This document shows, one piece after another, positions 39,220-47,176 of a DNA stretch of 55,641 nt. The first letter of the stretch is position 1, and the number at the start of each line of letters is the position of its first letter. The notes under the pieces are model-generated. The model was not told where the DNA came from. It did no database searches and saw only the letters and a list, made by a program, of their open reading frames with translations. The position numbers and the translations under genes are program-made. Source of the DNA: Acidobacteriota bacterium (GTDB lineage: Bacteria > Acidobacteriota > Terriglobia > Terriglobales > Acidobacteriaceae); the NCBI GenBank assembly GCA_018268755.1, contig JAFDVW010000033.1, forward strand, positions 1 through 55,641, in the 5' to 3' direction.

Positions 39220-40650
39220 ATGTCCCAGGCAACGGTTGATTACGGTCTGGAAGCGATGCGCGCGGAGAAGCGCCACGTCGCGCGCAATTCCGTGTTCGCC
39301 GCCATCGCCATTACCATCATGAAAGTGGTGGTGGGGGTAATGACGGGGAGCCTGGGAATTCTCTCGGAAGCGGCCCATTCCGGCCTCGATCTGGTGGCCG
39401 CTATCATCACCCTATTTTCCGTAAGGGTGTCGGACAAGCCCGCCGACGCCGACCACCAGTATGGCCACGGCAAGGTAGAAAACTTCTCGGCTTTCCTGGA
39501 GACCGGCCTGCTGTTGCTGACCTGCATCTGGATCATCTATGAAGCGGTCCGCCGCATGTTTTTCCACCGCGTGGAAATTGAGCCCACCCTGGCTGCGTTT
39601 TTGGTGATGCTTTTTTCCATCGGGGTGGATTATTGGCGGTCGCGGGCGCTGGGCCGCATTGCCGCCAAATACAACAGCCAGGCGCTGGAGGCCGACGCCC
39701 TGCACTTCTCCACCGACATCTGGTCGAGCGCCGTGGTCATTCTGGGTTTGTTACTGGTGCTTGCCGGCCGGAAGCTGGAAATTGTCTGGCTGCGCGACGC
39801 CGACCCCGTGGCCGCCCTGGTAGTGGCGGGAATCGTCGTCTACGTGAGCTGGCGCTTGGCCCGCCGCACCATTGATGCCTTGCTCGATGCCGCCCCCAGT
39901 GGCGCGCGTGGCCAGATCATCGACGCTCTGAGTAATGTGGACGGATTGCTGGAGGTTGACCGGGTGCGCATCCGCCGCGCCGGCAACCGCTACTTCGCCG
40001 ATCTCTCCGTCGGATTGGCCCGCAATGTGACCTTTCAACGCTCGGAAAAAGTTGCCGAGGCGGTGACTGCTGCCGTGCAAAACGTATTGCCTGACGCTGA
40101 TGTCGTAGTGCGTCCCGTGCCGCGCGCGTCCTTTCAGGAGAACATTTTTGACCGCATTCGCGCCGTGGCCACCCTGCACAATTTGAATGTCCACGACGTC
40201 AGCGTGCAGGACCTGCACGGCAAGCTGCACGTCGAGCAGCACCTGGAACTGGACGAAACCCTTAGCCTGAAGGACGCCCACGACCGGGTGTGCGCCCTGG
40301 AAGCCGAGATGCAGCACGAGGTCCCGGAAATCGCTTCCATCCTTACTCACATCGAGAGCGAGCCCGCGACCATCGAGACTGGGGATGAAGTGGTGCAGGA
40401 CGCGGCTTTGCAGCAGCGCCTGAAGGCCGTGGCCGCCGAGTTTCCCGAAGTCCTCGACATGCATGATGTGCAATTCAAGCGGGTCAGCGGCAGGCTCTAT
40501 GTTTCCTGCCACTGCACCATGCCCGACGGTTTGCCCCTCACTCGCGTGCACGATGTGCAGACGGAACTCGAGATCCGTTTCAAACAAGCCGCCCCGGAGC
40601 TGTTCCGGGTGCTGATTCATCCTGAACCCAGTACGGACAACCGGAGGTAG
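39220..40650 (+). CDS. Cation diffusion facilitator (CDF) metal carrier with three C-terminal modules
   Basis: 476-residue CDF-family exporter (Zn/Fe/Mn-type divalent cations against protons), inner membrane. Six helices occupy about 20-215. The metal site has H53-x3-D57 in SEAAHSGLD (helix 2) and H-x3-D in HFSTDIWSS (helix 5), the His/Asp pattern typical of zinc-type carriers. The cytoplasmic part is unusually long. After the standard ferredoxin-like module (ALSNVDGLLEVDRVRIRRAG to VVVRPVP) two more similar modules follow (NVHDVSVQDLHGKLHVEQH to HIESEP; DMHDVQFKRVSGRLYVSCH to IHPEP). Typical CDF proteins have about 300 residues and one module. First gene of CDF-OsmC-cupin-EamA. Confidence 0.92.
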   Translation: MSQATVDYGLEAMRAEKRHVARNSVFAAIAITIMKVVVGVMTGSLGILSEAAHSGLDLVAAIITLFSVRVSDKPADADHQYGHGKVENFSAFLETGLLLLTCIWIIYEAVRRMFFHRVEIEPTLAAFLVMLFSIGVDYWRSRALGRIAAKYNSQALEADALHFSTDIWSSAVVILGLLLVLAGRKLEIVWLRDADPVAALVVAGIVVYVSWRLARRTIDALLDAAPSGARGQIIDALSNVDGLLEVDRVRIRRAGNRYFADLSVGLARNVTFQRSEKVAEAVTAAVQNVLPDADVVVRPVPRASFQENIFDRIRAVATLHNLNVHDVSVQDLHGKLHVEQHLELDETLSLKDAHDRVCALEAEMQHEVPEIASILTHIESEPATIETGDEVVQDAALQQRLKAVAAEFPEVLDMHDVQFKRVSGRLYVSCHCTMPDGLPLTRVHDVQTELEIRFKQAAPELFRVLIHPEPSTDNRR

Positions 40651-40654
40651 CATC

Positions 40655-41053
40655 GTGACCGAAGCCAAGGCCATTTGGGTGGATGGCCAGCGTTTCCTCG
40701 CCCACTCTTCCAGCCAGCATGCCATCGCCATGGATGGCGACAAACACACCGCCAATAGCCCGATGGAGCTGGTGCTGATCGGCCTCTGTGGCTGCACCGG
40801 CTATGACGTAGTGAGTATTCTGCGCAAAAAACGCGAGCCCTTTACCAGCGTGGAAGTGCGCGCGGAGGCGGAGCGCGCGGCGGATCCGCCCACGGTTTAT
40901 ACCAAGATTCATCTCGTGTACCGGGTCGGTGGCCCAGTCTCGAAAAAGGCGGTGGAGGATGCCGTGCGCCTTTCCGAGGAAAAATACTGTTCGGTCGCCG
41001 CCATGCTGCATAAGACTGCCCAGATTACCTACGCCATCGAGTACGCCGGATAA
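40655..41053 (+). CDS. OsmC/Ohr-family protein (YhfA-like)
   Basis: 132-residue thiol peroxidase-like protein of the OsmC family. The two redox cysteines are seen in LCGCTGYDVVSIL and in EEKYCSVAAML. The N-terminal strand IWVDGQRFLAHSSSQHAIAMD and the NSPMELVLIGL helix start are typical. OsmC/Ohr enzymes reduce organic hydroperoxides, while YhfA-like members have no proven role. GTG 40655 is preceded by GGAGG at the proper distance. It starts 4 bp after the CDF stop and ends 2 bp before the cupin gene, so all are surely cotranscribed. Confidence 0.92.
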   Translation: MTEAKAIWVDGQRFLAHSSSQHAIAMDGDKHTANSPMELVLIGLCGCTGYDVVSILRKKREPFTSVEVRAEAERAADPPTVYTKIHLVYRVGGPVSKKAVEDAVRLSEEKYCSVAAMLHKTAQITYAIEYAG

Positions 41054-41055
41054 AC

Positions 41056-41424
41056 ATGCCTTCTCCCGTCAATCGCGCCACGGCGGAGCATTACCTGTGG
41101 GGGCAGGGATGCGACGGCTGGCGTCTGCTGCAAGACCCGCAGCTTAGCGTGATTCAGGAGCAGATGCCGCCGGGAACGGCAGAGGTCCGGCACTTCCACC
41201 GCGCCGCCCAGCAATTCTTCTACGTCCTTGCCGGGGAAGCCAGGATGGAGGTCAATGGAGAGACTTTTCCCTTGCCGGCGGGCGAAGGCATCCATATCCC
41301 GGCGGGTGTGCCCCATCAGATATGGAACGAGTCTCCGGCCCCGGTGCAGTTTCTGGTCATCTCGCAGCCCGCCAGCCAGGGGGACCGGGTACCCGCTCCC
41401 CAGCAAGCGCGACAAATCCTGTAG
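41056..41424 (+). CDS. Cupin-domain protein
   Basis: 122-residue single-domain cupin. Both cupin boxes are present: EVRHFHRAAQQFFYVLAGEARMEV (His-x-His and Gln/Glu-position ligands) and GEGIHIPAGVPHQIWNES (distal His). A metal-binding beta barrel of unspecified activity, enzyme or sensor. It begins 2 bp after the OsmC stop and is followed by the EamA carrier after 31 bp. The operon links a metal exporter, a peroxide-type protein and this cupin, suggesting metal or oxidative-stress physiology, though that is inference. Confidence 0.87.
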   Translation: MPSPVNRATAEHYLWGQGCDGWRLLQDPQLSVIQEQMPPGTAEVRHFHRAAQQFFYVLAGEARMEVNGETFPLPAGEGIHIPAGVPHQIWNESPAPVQFLVISQPASQGDRVPAPQQARQIL

Positions 41425-41455
41425 ACTCAAAGGCGCTTGCGGTGACCCTGGAATC

Positions 41456-42418
41456 GTGACAACTCCTGACAGCAAACCAGCTTCCTGGCGCGGTTATTTG
41501 TACATCGCGCTGGCCACTTTCTTGTGGGCGCTTTCGGCGGCCATGGGCCGCGCCGCGTTTACCGGCCGCCTTTTGCCCGGGGGCGAGTCCCTGCGGCCGA
41601 TTGATCCCCTCATCCTTTCCCAGACCCGCGCCACCTTTTCGTTTCTGATTCTGCTGCCCGTGATGTTAGGGCTGCGCGGCAAACAATTGCGGCTGCCGTG
41701 GGCGGATATTGGGCGCACTTTTCTGCTGGGCGTCTTTGGCGTCGCGGCCTCCAACTTCAGCTACTACCTGGCCATTCAGCGGACCAATGTCGCGACCGCC
41801 ATCGTCTTGCAATACACCGCCCCGGTCTGGGTGCTGTTGTACATGGTGCTGCGCGGTTCACAAAAGGCGACGGCGCGGCGTGTGGCCGCTGTTACTTTGG
41901 CCCTGGCTGGGATCGCACTGGTGATTGGCATCGTCGGCGGGGTGGGCATTCGCCTCGACCGGCTGGGGGTGGCGGCCGGTCTGTTTGCGGCGCTGTCGTT
42001 TTCTTACTACAGCATTGGCACCCATGCCATTGTGACCCGCCGCGACCACTGGATCGTCCTGGTGTACGCCACCCTGGGGGCAGCGCTGTTTTGGCTGGTA
42101 GTCAATCCACCGGCAAAGATTATCGCCGCGCACCATTCTCGCCAGCAGTGGATCTTCATGGTGATCTTTGCCGTGGTTTCCATGCTCGGGCCCTATTCGT
42201 TTTACTTTGCCGGACTGAAGTATCTGGAGCCCACGCGTGCGGTCATTGTCAGTTGCCTGGAGCCGGTATTTTCCATCGTGGTCGCCGCCCTGACTCTGGG
42301 CGAGGTGCTGCGTCCGCTGCAGACTTTGGGTATTGTCCTGGTGTTGGTGGCGATTGTGGTAGTGCAGCGGCCCGGGCGCGATGAGCCCGATGCCGTTCTG
42401 GTCGAGCCCATCGAATGA
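41456..42418 (+). CDS. EamA/DMT-superfamily transporter
   Basis: 320-residue inner-membrane carrier of the drug/metabolite superfamily, with ten predicted helices in two EamA repeats. First repeat about 15-150: GYLYIALATFLWALSAAMGR, ASNFSYYLAIQRTNVATAIVLQYTAP, then RRVAAVTLALAGIALVIG. Second repeat about 165-300: GLFAALSFSYYSIGTHAI, PYSFYFAGLKYLEPTRAVIVSCLEPVFSIV, LTLGEVL, LGIVLVLVAIVVVQ. Substrate unknown; relatives export amino acids or metabolites. GTG 41456 is taken as the start; longer versions of this frame read through the cupin gene in another phase. Last gene of the CDF-OsmC-cupin-EamA run, convergent with the AAA gene after 4 bp. Confidence 0.9.
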   Translation: MTTPDSKPASWRGYLYIALATFLWALSAAMGRAAFTGRLLPGGESLRPIDPLILSQTRATFSFLILLPVMLGLRGKQLRLPWADIGRTFLLGVFGVAASNFSYYLAIQRTNVATAIVLQYTAPVWVLLYMVLRGSQKATARRVAAVTLALAGIALVIGIVGGVGIRLDRLGVAAGLFAALSFSYYSIGTHAIVTRRDHWIVLVYATLGAALFWLVVNPPAKIIAAHHSRQQWIFMVIFAVVSMLGPYSFYFAGLKYLEPTRAVIVSCLEPVFSIVVAALTLGEVLRPLQTLGIVLVLVAIVVVQRPGRDEPDAVLVEPIE

Positions 42419-42422
42419 CCGT

Positions 42423-44000
42423 TCAGCTTCCCGCTTTCACCGAGGAAGCGGGTACCGCCCGTTCCCGCGCCCATCGCCGCAGGGTTTGGACTTCTTCCGC
42501 GCGCGTAGTCGAAAGCGGTACGGTCTGGGCCACGGCGTCGAGCAGGGTTTGCGTGCTCAGCGGATGCTTGCTGGAGAAGGCCGAGTAGAGCGCGGTTTGC
42601 ACCACCGCATCGATTTCCGCCCCGGAAAACCCTCGCGCCGCCGCCGCCGCGCTCTCCAGATCAAATTCCGCCGGGTTCCGTTTCCGCTTGGCCAGCTGGA
42701 TGGCAAAAATCTGCTTGCGCTCCTCCTGTTCCGGCAGGTCCACAAAAAATAGTTCATCGAAGCGTCCTTTGCGGATCAGCTCCGGCGGCAACGCGGTCAC
42801 GTTGTTGCACGTGGCCGCGACGAAAACCGCCGCCTTGCGGTCCTGCATCCAGGAGAGAAACGCGGCCAGCAGGCGCGAGGAGACCCCGGCATCGACCGAT
42901 GCGGAATCCGGCCCGCTGCCGGCAAAGACTTTTTCCAGCTCGTCAATCCACAACACACAGGGCGCCAGCCCCTCGGCCACGCGAAAGACTTTTTGGATCC
43001 GCTTTTCCGTCTCGCCAATGTACTTGTCGAAGATGGCCGCAGTATCGAATTTCACCAGTGGCAGTTTCCATTCCCCGGCCACCGCCCGCGCACACAGAGA
43101 CTTTCCGCAGCCCTGCACCCCGAGAATAATTACGCCTTTGGGTGGCTCTAGGCCAAACTGCCGCGCGGAATCCTCCCACGACCCTCGGCGTTGCCCCAGC
43201 CATCGCTTCAGATTGTCCAAACCACCGATCCCGGCCATGTTTTCGGTGACGTCGACGAATTCCAGCATCTCCGAGCGCCGCAAGGCGTCTTTCTTGGCCT
43301 CCAGGACGTCGGTGACCGTCTCGGGGCAGAGCGCATAGCGGGTGACCAGCGCCTGCGAGACGGCCCGCTCGGCTTCTTCTTCGGTCAGGCCGCGCAGGTT
43401 CTCCGCCATAGCGTCCATGCCGGCGGCATCCAGCCGGCGCTGCAAAGTGAGGGTGCGGCTGATCTTTACCAAAGACTCGTCGATGATCTGCCGTAGCCGC
43501 TTGCGGTCGGGAAGGGGAAGCTCCAGAAAGTCCACCAGGCTGCGCAGTTCCGGCGGAATCTCAATCTTGGGAGCGGTCAGAATGACGGTGCGGCGATTGG
43601 CGGCGAACTTCTGGCCTACGTCGCGCAGCCGCCTCACCACCACCGGGTCCTCCATGTGCCGATGCAAGTCCTTGAGAATGAAGGCCGCTTCGACCGAAAT
43701 CGCCTCCAGATTGCTGAGCATCTGGGCGGGCTCGCGGCTGTTATAGACCGCTTGCGTATCCTGGTTGGAACTTGCGCTGTTATAACCTCCGGGAGGCATG
43801 GCGGTTTCTACGGCCGGAGAGCTGCTCAAGCCGCTGCGGGTCAGGCCGCCGGCGATGCTCCACTCAAATGTGGCCAGCTGCAGCGCGGAGCAGGCTAGGC
43901 GCACCATGCGCACGGCGCGCACCTCCTCCACCGTCTCCATGACCACGATGGGAGTGGAGGAGTTGATCAGGATTTTCAGGCGCTCCAGGGCGTCCGTCAT
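42423..44000 (-). CDS. Ycf46-like AAA ATPase
   Basis: 525-residue cytoplasmic AAA protein. The N-terminal 250 residues form the less conserved Ycf46-type region (LERLKILINSSTPIVVMETVEE, RRLRDVGQKFAANRRTVILTAP, LVDFLELPLPDRKRL). The AAA module follows, with GGLDNLKRWLGQR, Walker A GVQGCGKS, VKFDTAAIFDKYIGETEKRI, Walker B VLWIDELEKVF and the arginine finger region LIRKGRFDELFFVDLP. The C-terminal helical lid is FSGAEIDAVVQTAL. Ycf46 in cyanobacteria and plastids has been linked to regulation of photosynthesis and CO2 use. In this presumably non-phototrophic organism the role is unknown. An S/G/N-rich linker occurs at about 55-90. Divergent from rpsT. Confidence 0.9.
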   Translation of the reverse strand: MTDALERLKILINSSTPIVVMETVEEVRAVRMVRLACSALQLATFEWSIAGGLTRSGLSSSPAVETAMPPGGYNSASSNQDTQAVYNSREPAQMLSNLEAISVEAAFILKDLHRHMEDPVVVRRLRDVGQKFAANRRTVILTAPKIEIPPELRSLVDFLELPLPDRKRLRQIIDESLVKISRTLTLQRRLDAAGMDAMAENLRGLTEEEAERAVSQALVTRYALCPETVTDVLEAKKDALRRSEMLEFVDVTENMAGIGGLDNLKRWLGQRRGSWEDSARQFGLEPPKGVIILGVQGCGKSLCARAVAGEWKLPLVKFDTAAIFDKYIGETEKRIQKVFRVAEGLAPCVLWIDELEKVFAGSGPDSASVDAGVSSRLLAAFLSWMQDRKAAVFVAATCNNVTALPPELIRKGRFDELFFVDLPEQEERKQIFAIQLAKRKRNPAEFDLESAAAAARGFSGAEIDAVVQTALYSAFSSKHPLSTQTLLDAVAQTVPLSTTRAEEVQTLRRWARERAVPASSVKAGS

Positions 44001-44006
44001 AACTGT

Positions 44007-44036
44007 TTGACCAATCGAGAGTTATTCTCGTAAAAT
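44007..44036 (+). promoter_or_regulatory. Promoter of rpsT with a hairpin in the spacer
   Basis: TTGACC (44007-44012), 18 bp, TAAAAT (44031-44036). The spacer contains the inverted repeat CGAGA-GTTAT-TCTCG (44016-44030), which could be bound by a regulator. The leader is about 50 nt. Confidence 0.6.
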
Positions 44037-44093
44037 AACGTATTCGGTACCCACCGGAAACATCATCAGAGAAAACGAAGGTAACGCGTACAC

Positions 44094-44357
44094 ATGGCAA
44101 ATCATTTTTCTGCGCTGAAGCGCGCGCGACAGACTGAAAAACGGACCGCCCGCAACCGGGCCAACACCTCGCGCCTGCGCGGCTCTTTGCGCGAACTGCG
44201 CGAATCGCTGGCCAAGGGAGACAAGGCTGCGGCCGAGAAGGTCTACCGCTCCACGGTTTCCGCCCTCGACAAAGCCATCCAGAAGGGTGTGCTGCACAAG
44301 AACACGGCCGCGCGCTACAAGTCCCGCCTCAGCGCCCGCGTTAAGGCCGTAAAGTAG
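44094..44357 (+). CDS. rpsT: Small ribosomal subunit protein bS20
   Basis: 87-residue basic, all-helical primary binding protein of 16S rRNA. The N-terminus MANHFSALKRARQTEKRTARN and the C-terminal KNTAARYKSRLSARV are diagnostic. Composition is rich in Lys, Arg and Ala. GAAGGTAACGC precedes ATG 44094. It stands alone between a promoter and a strong terminator, as is usual for rpsT, and converges on holA, a common neighbour. Confidence 0.98.
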   Translation: MANHFSALKRARQTEKRTARNRANTSRLRGSLRELRESLAKGDKAAAEKVYRSTVSALDKAIQKGVLHKNTAARYKSRLSARVKAVK

Positions 44358-44377
44358 CATTCCAGGATTTTTTCGCC

Positions 44378-44408
44378 AAGGCAGGCTCCGGCCTGCCTTT
44401 TGCTTTTA
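44378..44408 (+). terminator. Intrinsic terminator of rpsT
   Basis: AAGGCAGGC (44378-44386), TCCG loop, GCCTGCCTT (44391-44399), then TTGCTTTT. Nine-bp stem with T-tract on the plus strand. Confidence 0.88.
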
Positions 44409-44460
44409 TGGCTCAGTATTCAATGAGGTCTTTTTTGGCCAGGCTTAGCCATTCAGGGCC

Positions 44461-45582
44461 TTATACCGGCAGTTCTTCCTGCATCCAGGTGACCTCGGGC
44501 TTGGGCTCCGCGGTCAGGTCGAGCACCAGCTTCTCCAGCACCAGCCGCTTGCTGGGAGGATTGGAGCGCAGGGCCAGGTCGGTCTTGGCGACCAGGCGGA
44601 TGGCCCGCGTGAGTTCGCGCTTTGATTTGTAGCGCCGGGCTTGCTTGATGATGTCGTCGGCGGCAAAGGGCGGCACCCGGAAGCCCTGCCACAACGCCGC
44701 CCACAGCATGCGTTGGTCGCGCACATTCCGTTCCACGATCACCAGCATCTGGCGAAAGGTCTTGGCCAGCATGTAGAGGTGCCCGATGGCGGCTTCCTCG
44801 CCGTCGCCGGTGGAGAGGATGGCGTCCAGGATCTCCAGCGCCCGTACCCGCTGCTTCCCGGAAATGGCGTCGGTCAGCTCATAGAGCGAGCGTTGCTTGG
44901 CTGCCAGCACCATGGTTTCCACGTCGCCCAGGGTGATACGCTTTTTCTCGCCGACGTAGAGAATCAATTTCTCCAATTCGTTCGAGACCATCATCATGTC
45001 GCCGCCCAGCGCATCGACCAGTTCCCGGGCCGCGTCGGGCTCAATTTTGATGTCGCGGGTGACGCCATATTCGCCGATCCAGCGCACCGCTTCGCTCTCA
45101 TCCACCCGCGCTAGTTCCACAATCGCGCAATACGGCCCCATGGCTTCGCGGATGCGCTCGTAGCGTTCTTTATCCTGCATGTCCATGCGGCGAATGTCGG
45201 CCGGGATGCTGATGTGGTCGGCCACGAAAATAATCGTCGCGTTGGGATTGGGATCTTTGCAGTACTCCTCGATGGCCGCCAGCTTCTCTTCGTTGGAACC
45301 ACGGCCGAACAGGGTCTTGACCCCGCGCACGAAGAAGACCTGAAACGGCGCCATGAGAGAGGGCGTGCGGGCGCGGTCCAGCACTTCGGCCAGGTCGGTT
45401 TCTCCCAGTTCGAACTCAAACAGGCTGAAGTCGCGCAGATCGGGCGGGACCAGATGCTCCAGGATGGCTTCCCGGCAGCGGCGGCGGAAAAACACTTCAT
45501 CGCCTACAAACACGTAGGCCGGGCGCAGCTTGCCGCTGACCACTTCCGAGACAAAGCGGTCGGCCTGGGCGAAGGCCCGCAT
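44461..45582 (-). CDS. holA: DNA polymerase III subunit delta
   Basis: Clamp-loader delta subunit (373 residues) that opens the beta sliding clamp. The sequence shows the family start RPAYVFVGDEVFFRRRCREAIL. TPSLMAPFQVFFVRGVKTLF follows (beta-clamp-contacting helix region), then FVADHISIPADIR. The domain II/III boundary is IEPDAARELVDALGGDMMMVSNELEKLILYVG. The collar domain contains TDAISGKQRVRALEILDAIL and ends RLVLEKLVLDL. Length is normal (about 340-370). ATG 45582 overlaps the lptE stop by one base (TGATG). Last gene of psd-pssA-(Asd-like)-lptE-holA. Confidence 0.94.
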   Translation of the reverse strand: MRAFAQADRFVSEVVSGKLRPAYVFVGDEVFFRRRCREAILEHLVPPDLRDFSLFEFELGETDLAEVLDRARTPSLMAPFQVFFVRGVKTLFGRGSNEEKLAAIEEYCKDPNPNATIIFVADHISIPADIRRMDMQDKERYERIREAMGPYCAIVELARVDESEAVRWIGEYGVTRDIKIEPDAARELVDALGGDMMMVSNELEKLILYVGEKKRITLGDVETMVLAAKQRSLYELTDAISGKQRVRALEILDAILSTGDGEEAAIGHLYMLAKTFRQMLVIVERNVRDQRMLWAALWQGFRVPPFAADDIIKQARRYKSKRELTRAIRLVAKTDLALRSNPPSKRLVLEKLVLDLTAEPKPEVTWMQEELPV

Positions 45583-46103
45583 CAGAAGCCCTCCAGAATG
45601 TTGGACACCAGGGTACGGGCGAACTCGCGCGACAGACGTTCCAGGGCCGGCGAATCTTCCTCAAAAAAACTGGAAGGCTCCTGCGAGACCTGGTACTGCT
45701 CGCGGAACAGATATGACGGGTTCTGATACAAGACCTTGCCCTGTTTGTCGGTGAGGGAAACTTTCATGCTCACGGTCACCAGCACGGTCGACGCACGCCC
45801 GGTCTGCGAATCATAGGTCAGGGGTGCGGTGTAAGTCGAGAGCACGGTGCCTCGTAAGGTAGCATCCGCGTTGGCGTCGGCCTCATGCAGGACCTGGTAG
45901 TGCGTGCGCGTGACCATCTCGCGGACGACCGCCGCGGTCAGCATCTGCTCGATCTTGAAAGTCTGGGTCTGATTGGTGAATGAGGGAATGGCCAGGGTGT
46001 GGATGTTGGTGGGCAGGGTCACCGCATGCCCGGCCGTGTGATAGCCGCAGCCCACGCTGCCCAAAAGCATCAGCGCGAGCAGTGCCAGGGCCCGGCACCT
46101 CAT
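45582..46103 (-). CDS. lptE: LPS-assembly lipoprotein LptE
   Basis: 173-residue outer-membrane lipoprotein that plugs the LptD barrel in LPS export. Signal peptide RCRALALLALMLLGSVGC with lipidated Cys19, followed by GYHTAGH, the usual LptE start (CGYHxxG). NIHTLAIPSFTNQTQTFKIEQMLTAAVVREM and the variable strand-rich middle are typical, as is the C-terminal FEEDSPALERLSREFARTLVSNILE helix. ATG 46103 overlaps the stop of the Asd-like gene as ATGA. leuS-lptE-holA order is common in bacteria; here leuS lies about 45 kb away. Confidence 0.92.
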   Translation of the reverse strand: MRCRALALLALMLLGSVGCGYHTAGHAVTLPTNIHTLAIPSFTNQTQTFKIEQMLTAAVVREMVTRTHYQVLHEADANADATLRGTVLSTYTAPLTYDSQTGRASTVLVTVSMKVSLTDKQGKVLYQNPSYLFREQYQVSQEPSSFFEEDSPALERLSREFARTLVSNILEGF

Positions 46104-47176
46104 TGAATCTGCCCCCGCGGACGGGTGGCGGCCATGGTCTCGGCGCACTCCACGGCGCTGGCGGCGGCCACGCGCAGATTGTCCAGCGCGCCCCAGATCC
46201 ACACGCTTCCCGGACGGTCTTCTTCGGGCAGCACGGAAAGCGAAATACCGTCCTGTCCGGCGGCGTTGACGTTGCTGGGGGCCTCTTCTGCCAGGCGCGT
46301 GATGCTGATGTGATCGCCCGCCAGCGCGCTGTGCAGACCCTCCATGTCAACGGCGGAGGAAAACGCCACATGCAGAGCAAAGGCGTAGCCGTGGAAAATG
46401 GGCGCTTGCAATAGCAAAAGGGAGGGCAGGGGAGCGTCCGGTCCGGCGATCTTGCGATAGTGCTTGAGCACTCGTCCTTCCACGCTGGCCAGCGTGGGCG
46501 AGGACTGTTCGCCATAGCGCTGCACCATGTTGAACGCGACCTGCACATCAAAAATCTTCTTGGGCAGCTGCTGGAAGGAAAGCAGGTTCACGGTCTGCTC
46601 GTGCAGTTCATCCATGCCTTTTTGCGCGTGTTCCGATGCCGGCTCAAACACCGTGGCCACGGCGTGGTCGATGGCGCCCACGTTCTTGGCCCGCAACAGC
46701 ACCAGGGCCAACGCCACCGCCATGGGATGGGCCACCACACAGGGCCCGGGCTGCAGATCGAGGGCAACCGTCTGCCCCAGCTGCCGCTCCAGCCACGGCG
46801 AACGGACCATCGCGCCCGCTTCCTCCTCCAGCCCGTAGGAGAGGTCGATGATGGTGCTGCCCGCGTTCTGCGCCACCTTCCAGCTCTCCCGCGTGCTCTG
46901 CACGTCGGAGGCAAAAAAGGTGAAGTCAATCTGTTCAAATTGCTCGTTGCGCAGGCTCTGGATAAAGGTGATTTCGTCCTTCATCGCTTCCAGCTGGCCA
47001 ATGGCTTCGTCATCATCCAGCAAGCGGACGTCGGAAGAAGGGAAGTTGCGTTCATTGAGTACGTCCGCCAGTTCTTTGCCCTTCAGGCTGGACGCGCCCA
47101 CAATGGCCACCCGATACAGTTCTCCCCGCCGCAGATCGGTGGAAGGTGCGGCGGCCGGTTTGTAATTAGAGGTCAT
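46100..47176 (-). CDS. Aspartate-semialdehyde-dehydrogenase-like protein without catalytic cysteine
   Basis: 358-residue Asd/Usg family protein. The Rossmann part reads VAIVGASSLKGKELADVLNE, the domain link TIIDLSYGLEEE, and the dimerisation part AVATVFEPASEHAQKGMDELHEQT and FDVQVAFNMVQRYGE. The active-site loop, N-P-N-C-[ST] in true Asd, reads H150-P-M-A153. The nucleophile is therefore alanine, and the later active-site GHS is replaced (IFHGYAF). It cannot be a normal aspartate-semialdehyde dehydrogenase. The non-catalytic Usg-1 type is the best comparison. It is embedded, with 4-bp overlaps on both sides, in a psd-pssA...lptE-holA operon, so its role may be structural or regulatory in envelope synthesis. 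The lysine pathway needs another asd. Confidence 0.85.
   Translation of the reverse strand: MTSNYKPAAAPSTDLRRGELYRVAIVGASSLKGKELADVLNERNFPSSDVRLLDDDEAIGQLEAMKDEITFIQSLRNEQFEQIDFTFFASDVQSTRESWKVAQNAGSTIIDLSYGLEEEAGAMVRSPWLERQLGQTVALDLQPGPCVVAHPMAVALALVLLRAKNVGAIDHAVATVFEPASEHAQKGMDELHEQTVNLLSFQQLPKKIFDVQVAFNMVQRYGEQSSPTLASVEGRVLKHYRKIAGPDAPLPSLLLLQAPIFHGYAFALHVAFSSAVDMEGLHSALAGDHISITRLAEEAPSNVNAAGQDGISLSVLPEEDRPGSVWIWGALDNLRVAAASAVECAETMAATRPRGQIQ

Noticed and set aside
46100..47176. Ordinary asd annotation
   Set aside because: The nucleophilic Cys is Ala; calling it aspartate-semialdehyde dehydrogenase would be misleading.
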